Source of the DNA: Cordilura impudica
Taxonomy: Eukaryota > Arthropoda > Insecta > Diptera > Scathophagidae
DNA: 64,000 nt
Assembly (NCBI GenBank): GCA_963682025.1
Contig: OY821521.1
Span: 166,653,961-166,717,960, forward strand
Direction of reading: 5' to 3'
The notes under the pieces are model-generated. The model did no database searches, was not told the DNA's origin, and saw only the letters and a list, made by a program, of their open reading frames with translations. The first letter of the stretch is position 1. Every line of letters starts with the position of its first letter. The position numbers were made by a program, and so were the translations under genes. Positions 22,663 through 34,235 of this stretch are shown piece by piece.

Positions 22663-24516
22663 CAAGTAAGAGTGTTAAATTCCGCTGGGACGAATCTTTG
22701 ATACCCTCCACCTGCATCTTAAACTCAATATTACAACCAATATTGGGTACGGCACCCACTTTAAAACTGTTGTCGGTACTGAAATTTAAATTTCGAATAC
22801 CAATTCAATTTAAAGTTAATTGCTTTTCTTGTTGGCCAGTTTCTATTACAATTCCTTGTTATAAAAAAACAATGATCGTGTCTTCTTAAGAAAGAATTCG
22901 TTACTATTTGAAAAATGGCAATATATTTCTTTTACTAGAGTACAAAACCCCTAATGAAATTCATTATATAACGTAGCCAGCTTTATAATATCCAAAGTTT
23001 GATCCCTATAAAAAAGTTTTGAGATAATTCATGATAATTAAAAATAAAAAAAATTCCAGATATTAATATTAAAAAAAAAGCAAATTTTAAAATATTTTGA
23101 TCCGAATTAGCTAGTCACTTTTAATTTTGGATTATTAATTTTTAATTTCTAATTTCTAATCTTATTTTTAAACCTTAATTTTTAATTTAAAATTTTAAAT
23201 ATCAAATTTTTAATCTTTAATTTTTAATTTTAAATTTAAAATTTTTAATCTTTAATTTTTACATTTTCAATTTTCATTTTAATTTTTTATTATTCATTTT
23301 TCAACTTTCATTTTTAATTTTTAATTTTTCATTTTCCATTTCTCATTTTTCATTTTTCATTTTTCATTTTTAAATTTTTCATGTTTCGATTTTTAATTTT
23401 TAAATTTTCATTTTTTATTTTCCATTTTTCTTTTCCATTTGCCATTTTTCAATTTTATTTTTCATTTTTCAGTTTTCATTTTTCAGTTTTCATTTTTCAT
23501 TTTTCGTTTTTCATTTTTCATTTTTCAATTTCCATTTTTCGTTTTCCATTTTTCATTTTCCATTTTTAATTTTTCAATTTTCATTTTTCATTTTCCATTT
23601 TTAATTTTTCAATTTTCATAATTTTTCATTTTACTTTTTGCGTTTTTTATTTTTCAATTTTCATTTTTAATTTTTCATTTTTCACTTTTCATTTTTCATG
23701 TTTCGTTTTTAATTTTTCAATTTTGATTTTCCATTTTCCCTTTTTTATTTTGCATTTTTCATTTTTGATTTTTCAATTTTCGACTTTCATTTTTAATTTT
23801 TTATTTTTCAGTTTTAATTTTCCATTTTTCATATTAAATTTTTAATTTTTCATTTTCCATTTTCCATTTTTCATTTTCCATTTTTCTTTTTTAATTTTTC
23901 AATTTTCATTTTTCAATTTTCATTTTTCATTTTTCATTTTTCATTTTTCATTTTTTCTTTTTCATTGGGGATTATATTTTTTCTTTCATATTGGCGATCC
24001 TTTTTTATTATATCGTGATAACGACCAAAAAATATGTGGCAATACTACTAACATAGCTCATGGTAGTTGTGTTTGTTGGTATGATTGCATCATTATTTTG
24101 ATGCTATTTTTTGAACTGTGTATGTTGTTTTACAACTATTATGTTCAACCACTAAAATATTACAACAAACACACTGGGCTTTTGTGTTTATTAGAGGTGT
24201 CTACATATTTCTGCTCGTATCTAAGCACAATGATTCCCGATTTACCCAATTTTAAATACCAACCTGGTGGGAATAAAGGCAAATGATATTATCGTAGCTT
24301 TACCCAGTTAAATGGTATTTTTTGTGAATGAGCGTGATTTCAACAGACAGACGGACAGATGGACATCGCTATATCGAATCGAGCTGTGATAAGGATCAAG
24401 TATATATGTATGTATATACTTTATGGGGTCAAAAATTAGTTTTTCGATGCGTTACAAACGAAATGACAAACCTATATATGTATACCCTCTGCAACTGAGG
24501 TGTGGAGGGTATAAAA
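22663..24516 (-). mobile_element. Family I Helentron-like element, complete copy with internal satellite
   Basis: The left end reads AACAAGTAAGAGTGTTAAAT, the reverse complement of the terminal sequence at 30290-30331. The right end has ACGGACAGATGGACATCG (GTCY block), TTACAAACGAAATGACAAAC and a paired TATACCCTCTGCA / TGTGGAGGGTATA. About 900 bp of T-rich minisatellite fills the middle (23040-23965). The same satellite sits in the copy at 1-541. No coding sequence, so non-autonomous. Confidence 0.65.
23040..23965. repeat. T-rich minisatellite
   Basis: About 900 bp of variants of (C/A)ATTTTT and CATTTTTAATTTTT, strongly strand-asymmetric (T on plus, almost no G). It reads as long F/H/I-rich pseudo-ORFs that are artefacts of the repeat. 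Confidence 0.85.
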
Positions 24517-24639
24517 AAGATACACACAAAAAACAAGTAATGACGCTAAAAAATTTTTGCATAATGAGTGAAGACAACAATAAAAGCGTTAATTTTTCGA
24601 GAACTTGGTGCATTTTTAATGAATGCATGTGAAAGAGGT

Positions 24640-25172
24640 TACATAGCGTATTTGTACAAAATTATTGTCATACTTACTTATAACAAGTGACCACATATCT
24701 GAATAAAAAATGCCAGGAAAGCGAGTTTGCCAAAATATTATTCAATTGGTATATTTCAATTATTATAAATGATATTCAGCCCAGGAAGTCGTTATTATAC
24801 TCTATCTTAAAATCAGGACTGTGTACAACACAATATCCTGGGCTGAAAAAGAAGGAAGACTCTAGGTCACTATGCATGCCAAAAAAAGTGACGCGGCATT
24901 TTGAAAGCAAAATAATGAAAACTATTTACGATAAGCCGCAATCCAGCACAAGAGGATTAGCTCTTCAAGTGAATAATGATTATGGGCTGAGTGTTTCACA
25001 TGAAACCATCCGAAATGTAATACAAAAACACAAATATTCCTCACAAGTGGCTCAATGGAAAATAATGAAAAACGATTTAAATTTTCTATAGAACACATTT
25101 CACTTCCTGCAGAGTACTCAGATGACGTTATTTTTTGTGATTAGACGTAAGTGATGCTGTACTATCATGATG
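24640..25172 (+). pseudogene. Tc1-like transposase N-terminal relic
   Basis: Reads KIMKTIYDKPQSSTRGLALQ and VNNDYGLSVSHETIRNVIQK, a paired-type HTH as in Tc1 transposases, then EHISLPAEYSDDVIFCD leading to the first catalytic Asp. A stop follows (25144) and the family A copy cuts it off after LYYHDG. The upstream frame to 24687 is open but not clearly family-like. A fourth Tc1 lineage in this window. Confidence 0.8.
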
Positions 25173-25174
25173 GG

Positions 25175-25665
25175 CAATATTTTTGTTTTTTAATAGATTT
25201 TAGTAAAATCGGGAAGCAGCTCTATATGGGGTCAAAGGGATCATTTTTGGACTACTCATTAATGGATGTAATGAACGCATAAAACCCAATTTAAGTAAGA
25301 TCTATATGACAATTTGGATCTTATGGCAATTTATGTCGATTTCATATGGGTAATTTGTATGGGGGCTAGGTCTGAACATTGACCGATTTTCACGAATTTC
25401 AATAGCTTTCATCCCATGGCCAATTAAAGCTTATATACCAAATTTCATCAAAATATATTCAGATTTGCGACCTGCAGTTTGATTACAAGGTTTACATGGA
25501 CACACAGACGGACGGACGGACAGACGGACATTGTTAAATCAACTCAGAAAGTGATTCTGATTCGATCGGTATAATTATGGGTCTAGGTCAAATATTTTTG
25601 GTTGTTACAAACAGCAGCACAAAGTCATTATACCCAAACCACATAGTGGTATAGGGTATAAAAAT
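25175..25665 (-). mobile_element. Family A repeat, copy 3, truncated
   Basis: Contains the GGACGGACGGACAGACGG block at 25510 and the end ACCACATAGTGGTATAGGGT followed by ATAAAAA. The palindromic end is missing; the left break lies inside the Tc1 relic. Confidence 0.8.
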
Positions 25666-25782
25666 TATTTATTAAAGAAGAGTTGGAAAAATACCTGTAG
25701 AATATAGTATTCCAAAGCACGGAAATTGAACTATCGTCATTTCTTTGTATTCATGAAAATATGTTTTATTGAAGTTGTAGTT

Positions 25783-26385
25783 TTTTATACCCTCCACCCC
25801 AGTGTGCAGAGGGTATATATAAGTTTGTCATTCCGTTTCTAATAATTAGAAAAAAAATTCTGGACCCCATAAAATATATATATTTGTGATCCAAGCGGAG
25901 TTGATATAGCGATGTCCGTCTGCCCGTCTGTGGAAATCACGATGACAACTTCAATCGGGCAGCTAGGGTGCTCGTTTGCATAAAAAATGATTCATTGACT
26001 TTCTGAGAAGCTTGCTATTTAAAATCGTCCAAATCGGTTGAATAGGGCCCGAGATCTGAATGAAGAACTAAAAAAAGTCTTGAAAAAATATGATTTTCTA
26101 TGTTCTTGTCACGATCACAGCCTCAATAGGACAGCAGCTAGGATGACCATTTTTAGTGAGAATGATTCACCAAAATCATGGGAAGTTTTCTGTTTCAAAA
26201 ATAATTAAAATCGGTGGAACAGGTACAGGGAAATCTCTGAAAAATTAAAAAAAAAAATGAAAAATATGATGTTTCTATATTGTTCTTGTTGTTATTCTAA
26301 ATGTTGTGTTGTTTTCATAGCTGGACTTGTTATTTTTGTGGTCGTTGTGGTAATAATATTATAAAAACTAACCCTTTGTAAATTT
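25783..26385 (+). mobile_element. Family I repeat, partial copy
   Basis: Starts TTTTTTATACCCTCCACCCC, with GAGGGTATATATAAG, GTTTGTCATTCCGTTTC and GTCCGTCTGCCCGTCTG. The next 250 bp are unique to this copy (two loosely similar segments with AGGGTGCTCG / AGGATGACCA). The hairpin end and satellite are absent. Confidence 0.65.
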
Positions 26386-26387
26386 TT

Positions 26388-26455
26388 TTTATCAACTCTG
26401 GTAGAAAAATTTTAAAGTTTCCATTGTTTTGGCATCACTAAAAAAATTTTTTAGA
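26388..26455 (-). mobile_element. Tc1-like family C terminal repeat fragment
   Basis: Reverse complement reads TTAGTGATGCCAAAACAATG then GAAACTTT and CAGAGTTGATAAAAA, matching the ends at 557 and 12608. No transposase nearby. Confidence 0.65.
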
Positions 26456-27274
26456 TCATTTTTGTCATCGCCACGAGCCTGCCTGCAAAGTTTCAGATCG
26501 ATCGGGTCACGTGAAAGGGGTTAAAAATCAATCCAAAATTTTTTCGACAAGCAGACACTACGAGTTTATATAAAGGGAGTAAAAATTCACTAACATCTAA
26601 AGTAAATAATGTTAAACTACCTAGTTGTTAATAAAAAAAAAAAAAAACAATGTAAATTTACCAAACAAAATTTTATGTATTAATTTATTTAAAGACAAAC
26701 ACGATGTTGTATATTGATGTTGCATATTTTGTGTGTAATATTTACATATATCTACATACATACATATTAACAAAATAATATACGTATATTCTATACATGT
26801 ATATTCATAATAACCGCATGTTAGAAATAAATCGGTATATTATTTTATTTATATAAAATTCTCCAATATGTATTTTGTTTTAGGGAAAATACATTTCTTT
26901 TGTATTAACAAACAGAGTGGCACTTCATTTTGCTCAGTGTTGCTATGCCACAGTAGATGGCGCCGCAATTTTTGTTCTCATTAGCTTTGCAATCGTTATT
27001 TATATTTTAATATGAATGTCAACATTTTCAATTAGATATCAAACACAACAATATGAAGAGTATACACAGGGCTGGTCTTTTATTTTATTCGTTTTTCCAT
27101 TATTCTTTTACAAATATGACCATAAGTTTGGCATATTAACTTTTTGTTATGTTTACAAAATAGAGTTACCGAGTTCATCAATGAGTTTTTTTTGCTTTCA
27201 AAACAGTTCTACATAGATATATAAAATGATTATTCTGTTTTACCTACAAAATATCTGATTGCGATTACATATAA
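26456..27274. other. Spacer
   Basis: 26475-26590 has GTTTCAGATCGATCGGGTCA and a terminal ACTACGAGTTTATATAAAGG, probably a decayed repeat end. The remainder is AT-rich with short (TACA)n. No gene. Confidence 0.35.
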
Positions 27275-28059
27275 TTTTTATACCCTATACCACTATGTGG
27301 TTTGGGTATAATGACTTTGTGCTGCTGTTTGTAACAACCAAAAATATTTGACCTAGACCCATCTTTAATTATACCGATCGAATCAGAATCACTTTCTGAG
27401 TTGATTTAACAATGTCCGTCCGTCCGTCCGTCCGTCTGTGTGTCCATGTAAAGCTTGTAATCAAACTGCAGTTCGCAAATATGAATATATTTTGACGAAA
27501 TTTGGTACATAAGCTTTTATCGGCCAAGGGATGAACGCTATTGAAATTGGTGAGAATCGGTCCATGTTCAGACCTAGCCCCCATACAAATTACCCCTATG
27601 AAATCGACATAAATTGCCATAAGATCCAAATTGTCATATAGATCTTACTCAAATTGGGTTTGTATGCGTTCATTACATCCATCCATGAGTAGTCCAAAAA
27701 TGATCCCTTTGGCCCCATATAGAGCTGCTTCCCGATCTTCATTTAAATCTATTAAAAAACAAAAATATTGTACTGATTCTTCTCAAATTTTGTTTATACA
27801 TATTTTTCCAAAATACAAGAGACTTTACCAAATATGATCAGGATCGGTCCATTTTTGGACCTAGTCCCCATATGGATATAGCATCCGATATGAACTTTTT
27901 CATATCTGCAGCCAAAAAAATTAATAAAAATCCCACTCAAATTTGGTTTTTGCTTATTTTCTATGTCCAGTTAGTTGGGCCTAAGAGATAGGGTTTCTAA
28001 ACGCATGGTATTGGGTATCATATAGTCGGTCTAGACCGACTATAATTTTCTTACTTGTT
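27275..28059 (+). mobile_element. Family A repeat, copy 4, complete
   Basis: Best full-length plus-strand copy: starts TTTTTATACCCTATACCACT, GTCCGTCCGTCCGTCCGTC at 27414, and ends with a 24-nt perfect palindrome at 28021-28044 centred on GGTCTAGACC, then ATTTTCTTACTTGTT. 785 bp, no coding capacity. Confidence 0.85.
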
Positions 28060-28778
28060 AAAAATTGTATATAATTACTAAAGCATAAATACAAAATTGC
28101 ACCTTTTAAATTTTCCATTCAAATTTAAGAAAATATCAATTCTAAAAATTGGAATTCAGATTTCCAATTATAAATTAGAAAATAACAATAGAATTTCAGA
28201 AAATCATATATAAACGTCGGAAATAATAACTTGAAATTTAGAAGACATCAATTGAATTTTTAAAATATAAATTTTATTCTTTAAACACAAATTGGAATTC
28301 AGAAAACACCAAATATGTTTACATTTAAAAAATCAACTGAAATTAAAAAAAAAAATATTGCGATTGAGGAGACATTGAATAGCATTTCAATATAATAAAA
28401 TATTAATTTAAGTTCAATGAAGTTTAGAAAACCTCAAATGATAATAAAGTGCAATGTGATGAGAATGTTATTTATATATTATTTTTCACAATTTTTTTGA
28501 ATGGAAATTTTAAATTTTTCAGAAAATAAAGATAACATATTATTTTATTTAAAATTTTTGGGATATTTGGTTTTTTGCGTTTGACATCCCTAATTTGAAC
28601 CAGTGTTCATGATGACTTCAAAATTTGACTTCATGGTAGGCAAGGTAAAACCCAAAACATTGAAGTTCGATAATAATTCCCAGGTAGTAGTATTTGGTGT
28701 CAGTAAATGAAAATATATTTTATTAACATAATTTAATTCAAAATCAAAATTTGGCATCACTGGGTTAGATTTTGTATT
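28060..28778. other. AT-rich spacer with decayed short repeats
   Basis: 28130-28440 contains loosely repeated words of about 25-35 bp built on GGAATTCAGA / AGAAAATATCAAT, similar to those at 57310-57480. No gene. Confidence 0.35.
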
Positions 28779-28783
28779 GCATT

Positions 28784-29275
28784 GTGTTAATAGTGAAAAC
28801 TTTACATATGTACATATGTACTGTCAAATTTTCCCACAACAAAAGTTGTACACATCGTGTGAGACATATGAAACATTGTTTATGTACAATACATGAGGAA
28901 AGTCACAAGGACATTTTTCAATTAGAACAGGTTCTATTTTTGCATGACAAACATATGAAAATACAACACTGCTTGTGGCGAAAGAAAAACAGAGTACATT
29001 TTAAAGATTAATATTGAAAGAAAAATAAATTGTGTAGTATTAATTAACAATTAAAAAATATATAACTTTTTTTTAACAATAAATTTTTGTAAATTCACAA
29101 ATTAAATCAGCTGTTGTTTACATTTAGAGGTTATGTCATACGGAAATACATATGCACGTGTGATAGCAAAAATTATGAATCGTATGTAAAAGACAATTTT
29201 GACAGACATGAGGAATTTCATATGGATAAAAAAAGTGACAGTACATATGTAAAAAACATTTCGTGTAATAGCACC
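28784..29275. mobile_element. Possible inverted-repeat element
   Basis: TTACATATGTAC and ATGTACTGTCA near the left side recur inverted near the right (TGACAGTACATATGTAA at 29240), with weaker outward similarity. No clear TSD. Confidence 0.35.
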
Positions 29276-29537
29276 TTTAGTATGTAAAAAAAAGTTTTAT
29301 TTTCCAAATATGGCAATATTTTAACAAAAAAAAAAATTGAGAGAGCTTTTTTTTTGGTTATTATTTTGTTATTCGATCCGACCTATACGGCCGCAATGAA
29401 GACTTATTTGGCCAGTTATAGGTATATAACCAGCATATAGGTATATAACCTAAATGCATGCCGATCAGCAACCACAATGACCAAAAAGCAAACACCGAAA
29501 CGTGTTTTCTTTTATCCGAAATAATAGAAAACACTAA

Positions 29538-30093
29538 GGGCCATTATTACAACTTGCCAATAGCTAAAGTTAGGATGTTATCGGGCAGATTATTAGTTTT
29601 TCGTTATTACAACTATACTTTAAGCTAAAAGTGACCGATAAGCTGAAGGGAAGATATTGTTGCCTTTAACTTTTAGCGTGAGGTTTATGTATTTAATGTT
29701 GCCACATTTTCTGATCTATGAAGAAAAAATTCACATCAATTTAGTTTTGAAAATAAATTTATTTGGATATACTTAAATATATGCTTGTATACATTTTAAA
29801 AAGTTTTATTACACATTTACAACAATTAAGCAACTTATAATAAAGGTTTTTAGTTTTTATTCTATTGATTGATTGCGAACAAATAAAGGAACGTTGCCAC
29901 TACGTATTTTATAAAGCAATTCATTTGGTCAAAAGTAATCGGTGTTTCCTTTGGTGTTGCCACAATATCAAAAATATTAATTTTATTTTACTGGGAAGTT
30001 GTAATAACGAAAAGAAGTTAAAGGTAACTTTATTGCTCACTTTAGCTAAAGTTAACTAACATTTACTTTAAATGTAAGTTGTAATAATGGCCC
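29538..30093. mobile_element. PIF/Harbinger-type MITE, 556 bp
   Basis: Ends GGGCCATTATTACAACTTGC and, reverse-complemented, GGGCCATTATTACAACTTAC. Flanked by TAA on both sides (29535-29537 and 30094-30096). Further inverted words (AGCTAAAGTTA) lie inside. Non-coding. Confidence 0.85.
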
Positions 30094-30261
30094 TAAAATG
30101 ATCTTTCCTGCTGGAGCGCGAATTACTAATGTGAGAGACCTCTATATACCAACTCTTGGAATAAAGAAAAATCCAGATCAAACCAAAGAATTTGCTGAAA
30201 TAATTTGCTTTAAGTTTTAACAAATTCTTTACTTTTTCAAATATTTTGTTTACATTTATTA

Positions 30262-30331
30262 TCAATACTCAAACCGAGGTGGAGGGTATCAAAGATTCGG
30301 CATAGCCGAATTTAACACTCTTACTTGTTTT
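30262..30331 (+). mobile_element. Family I 3' terminal fragment
   Basis: AGGTGGAGGGTATCAAAG, hairpin TTCGGCATAGCCGAA, then TTTAACACTCTTACTTGTT. It defines the hairpin end of family I. Confidence 0.65.
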
Positions 30332-30547
30332 TAATTTAATATACTTCTAATAATATATAACAGCTAAGATGAAAAAAATAAATAAAAAATTGGTTATTTG
30401 AACTATAAATCAATATTTCTTTTTTGATTTTAATCTTTTTCTTCATGTGCAAAGATTTTATTTACAAACTGTAGATTTTATTGACAGAGTTGTCAAAATA
30501 ACAGCAGTTATTCAAGAATTAAGTAGGATCTGTGCATAAGTTGAATA

Positions 30548-30924
30548 TCTATAATATTAATAGGCTAGGCGATTTCTTGTGACTGATGTTTTGTTCTACC
30601 GTTTTATCCCGATTTTGACCAAACGTATATTATTTGAAAGGTATTTCTTTTTAGCCGATCTGCAGATTTACAGATTTTTAAATTTTTTCTTTTATTTTGA
30701 GTAAATTGCATTTAAAGTTGCAACTAACACATACATAAAATTATACAATGCTATGTGTGTGTTTATTAAATTTGTTAATGTGTTTGTAATAAAAATGAGT
30801 TTGTTTTTTGTGTTGATTTGTGAATTGGCTATAATTGATTAGCATACTTTTAGGGTCTTTATTGAATGAAAAAATAAAATTTCCCAGAATTTGCGCTCGA
30901 ATTTCGAGGGCTGGAATCTGCTAG
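30548..30924 (+). mobile_element. Non-autonomous Helitron, 377 bp (copy 1)
   Basis: Starts TCTATAATATTAATAGG after an A and ends CTAG before a T, the canonical Helitron rule (A^TC…CTRR^T). A short 3' hairpin CTCGAA-T-TTCGAG (30896-30908) sits 12 nt before CTAG. It lies about 110 bp beyond the stop codon of the cathepsin gene at 31032. No coding capacity. Confidence 0.8.
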
Positions 30925-31031
30925 TAGTATGTTAAATAGTGTTTTGAATTAGATATGGCTTATTCAATGGATATGCAGTGTAAAAATTTAGATTATGAAT
31001 ATGGCTGTTATTAATCGTTTGATAGCAAATT

Positions 31032-33662
31032 CTACACTTCTGGGAATGACGCCCATGTAGCAATGCCACATTGATTTGATTTATTACGTGACATTTTAAT
31101 ATAACCCTTATCACCCCAGTAAGGGCCCCAGGAATTTTTCACCAACCAATAATCGCTACCATATCCCGTAATTAATACGGCATGCTTTGAGTTTGATTTG
31201 CAATTATCGGCATTGTAAGTACCATTTTTGTATGCGTAAAACGATGGCACAATATAGATGACAACTGAAACAGGTCCACGAGTGGCAACGGCATGTAACA
31301 ATTCTTGTTCATCACCGCTAGGAATGCTAACATAACGGCTGCAAGTAGCTCCAATATAGTTACGGTTAATTCTACAGTTTCCATTTGTAGCTTCATAGGG
31401 ATAGGAGACTTCAGTGTTTATACCACCATTTTTTGCTACATAAGCAAATGATGAGTGCATCCAACCACCACTGCAACCCCAATTTTCTTTGACACAATCA
31501 ACTAAATTTTGCTCACTCAATAGAACCGATACGTTATTTTTTATACTATTGTGGGCTTCTAAAGCACCCGTACTGGAGAAGGCCCAACACGAACCACAAT
31601 TTTTTTGATCTTTAACTGGAGTGATGACTCCCTTTTCCCGCCAATCCAAAGATTCGGGTATAGTGGCCTTTGATGTTAGAGAGTGTTTATATGTAGCAGC
31701 ATTAAAAAATAATTCTTGGTCTCTGAAAAATATTTAAAGAAAAATTAAAAAATAAATTACTTAAGTAGGTCTTATCTGATCAGAGAGTTAATATGTTATA
31801 CTTTGGGTGCATTTTTAAAACGTAACGCAAAGTTTAAAATAATTATTTTCATTATCTATAATATTAATAGGCTAGGCGATTTCTTGTGACCGATGTTTTG
31901 TTCTACCGTTTTTTCCCGATTTTGACCAAGCGTATATTATTTGAAAGGTATTTCTTTTTAGCCGTTTTGCATATTTACAGATTTAAAAATGTTTTCCTTT
32001 ATTTTGAGTAAATTGCATTTAAAGTTGCTACTAACACACACATAAAATTATACAATGCAATGTGTGGGTTTTAGTAAATTTGTTAATGTGTTTGTAATAA
32101 AAATGAGTTGTTTTTTTGTGTTGATTTGTGAATTGGCTATAATTGATTAGCATACCTATAGTGTCTTTATTCAACGAATAAATAAAATTTTCTAGAATTT
32201 GCACTCGAAAAAAATTAGCTTTTATTTATGAAAAAGTACCTTTTACTAAAAACATATCTTTTATTAAAAATGTACCTTTTATTAAAAAAGTACCTTCCAT
32301 TTATAAAGCACTTTTCATTAAAAAAGTAAATTTTATTTAAAAAAGTACTTTTTTTGAAAAAAGTAAATTTTTTTAAAAAAGGACTTTTTATTAAAAAAAG
32401 TTCATTTCATGAAAAAGTAAACTTTATTAAAAAGGTTTATTTTTTAAATAAATATATTTTATTCAAAAAGGTAAATTTTTCTAAAAAAGTACCTTTTATT
32501 AAAAACGTACCTTTTATCTTTTATTAAAAAGTAAATTTTTTAAAAAGTACCTGTTATACCAAAACTACGTTTTATAACAAAAGTACCTTTTATAACAAAA
32601 CTACGTTTTATAACAAAAGTACCTTTTACTAAAAAAGCAGCTTTTACTACAAAAGTAACATTTATTAAAAAAGGAGCTTTTATTAAAAAGTATCATTTAT
32701 TAAAAAAGTACCAATTATTAAAAAACTGCGTTTTATTAAAAAAGTACCTTTATGAAAAAAATACCTTTTATTAAAAAGTATCTTTTAATAAAAGAGTACC
32801 TTTTTTTTTAAAAGTACCTTTTATTAAAAATGTATCTTTTATTTAAAAAGTACCTTTTATTTAAAAAGTACGTTTTATTAAAAAGGTATATTTTTATTAA
32901 AAAATAAACTTTCATTAAAAAGTACCTTTTATTAAAAAAGTTCCTTTAATTAAAAAAATATCTTTTACGAAAAAAGTACCAGTTATTAAGAAACTACTTT
33001 TCATTAAAAAAACAGCGTTTATTAAAAAGTACGTTTTAAGAAAAAGTACGATTTAATGAAAAAAGTACCTTTTATTAAGTAAGAACCTTTTATTAAAAAA
33101 TTATATTCTATGAAAAAGTATTCTATTAAAATAATTTTTTTTTTTAAAGTACCTTTCATTAAAAAAGTACCTTTTATTAAAAAAGTACCTTTTAACAAAA
33201 AGCAGCTTTTACTAAAAAAGTAACTTTTATTAAAAAGGACCTTTTATTAAAAAATTATTCGAGGGCTGGAATCTGCTTGTATTTTTTAAAACTTCAGATG
33301 GTTTTAAATTACTTTATAATGTGTTAAACTTTTACTTATCATTGACTAAGTTTTTTTTTGTATTACCTTTCAGTTATTCTAGCATCCATTACATATCGTT
33401 CCATATCCTTCGAATCCATATCCGTATATGGGTTTACACCCATTTCATAGGAAGTTTCTCCATTATAAAACTTTTGATTGTGCTCATAAATCGTTTCAAG
33501 ATTTTTTTTGAATTTTATATAGCGGCTCTGTTCTTCCAAGGATCTGGTATATGTTTTACTATACTTTTGTTTAAAATCTAACCATTCTTTTTTAACTTCG
33601 GCATCCTGTAAGGCTGCGGCAGCAAGACAACAAAAAGTTACTAATATGAAAATCACTTGCAT
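31032..33662 (-). CDS. Cathepsin L-like cysteine protease, two exons (328 aa)
   Basis: Exon 1 is 33662-33367, exon 2 is 31722-31032; donor GTAATA at 33366, acceptor TTTTTCAG ending 31723, phase 2 (AG|A). The protein has a signal peptide (MQVIFILVTFCCLAAA), an I29 propeptide with ERFNIN-type spacing (EEQSRYIKFKKNLETIYEHN) and MGVNPYTDM, then a papain-fold mature domain from about residue 121. Catalytic residues are present: Gln138, Cys144 (in CGSCWAF), His279, Asn295 (in NSWG). Compared with the paralogue at 43437, the loop GYGSDYW lacks four residues. Intact frame, so likely a functional secreted, digestive-type or lysosomal protease. The 1644-nt intron is mostly a Helitron plus minisatellite. 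TATA box at 33711-33719. Confidence 0.92.
31855..33279 (+). mobile_element. Helitron copy 2, carrying a minisatellite, in the cathepsin intron
   Basis: Same family as 30548-30924: A^TCTATAATATTAATAGG at 31855, closely similar through 32209, ending GGCTGGAATCTGCTTG^T at 33279 (CTTG instead of CTAG). The two hairpin arms CTCGAA (32204-32209) and TTCGAG (33258-33263), one nucleotide apart in copy 1, are separated here by 1048 bp of tandem repeat. It occupies 1425 of the intron's 1644 nt. Confidence 0.8.
32210..33257. repeat. 18-20 bp minisatellite inside the Helitron hairpin
   Basis: Variants of AAAAAAGTACCTTTTATT, about 55 units, with A-run length changes and substitutions (GTAAATTTT, ACGTTTTAT). 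Same repeat as the large arrays at 35305-38331 and 41306-43100. Confidence 0.9.
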
Positions 33663-33710
33663 TTTGTGTAAACAAAATTGTTCTGTATAAAATGTTAAGA
33701 ATATTTAAGG

Positions 33711-33719
33711 TTTTATATA
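33711..33719 (-). promoter_or_regulatory. TATA box of the 31032-33662 cathepsin gene
   Basis: Minus-strand TATATAAAA, about 50 nt upstream of the ATG at 33662; transcription would start near 33682. Confidence 0.65.
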
Positions 33720-34089
33720 CTTTGACTTCAATTAATTAATTACCTTTTAGACAATTTGCAATGAATAATCAACCTAATCTAACCAATTTGTGTTGTTGGG
33801 TTTTATCTTTTTGCTGTACAAAAATTGCATAACTTCTTTTCACTGCAAAATTATGCAAAGTTCAATGGTCTTATATCAGTCACAAAAAACGAAAATTTAT
33901 TTAAAATACACATAATAAACAAATTAAATTAATTTTATTTTTAATTGTTAAAAATAACAAAGATTTTTTTATTAATTAATATTTATCGATTATATCTTAT
34001 CTTCGCTCATTTTCATGTCCATTGTTTGATTTTTCGAAAAGCAATATTTAAGCAACAGATCGTTTTTATTTAAGAAAGAATCATTTGTG
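33720..34089. other. Upstream region of the cathepsin gene
   Basis: AT-rich, no repeat or ORF recognised; may hold enhancer sequence of the gene transcribed leftward from 33662. Confidence 0.35.
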
Positions 34090-34235
34090 AAAACACCTTT
34101 TTAAAGAGTACATTTTATTAAAAAAATATATTTTATTAAAAAATCAAAAAGAAACTTTTCTTAAAAGAAGTACCTTTCATTAAAAAGATACATTTTGTTA
34201 AAAACTAAAAAGTAACTTTTATAAAAAACTAGTAT
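34090..34235. repeat. Minisatellite remnant
   Basis: Degenerate AAAAGTACATTTTATT units ending AAAAACTAGT. Separated from the main array by the element at 34236-35304, which probably inserted into the array. Confidence 0.7.

Noticed and set aside
23381..23621. Phe/His/Ile-rich open frames in the T-rich satellite
   Set aside because: Low-complexity translation of CATTTTT repeats, no start context or conservation.
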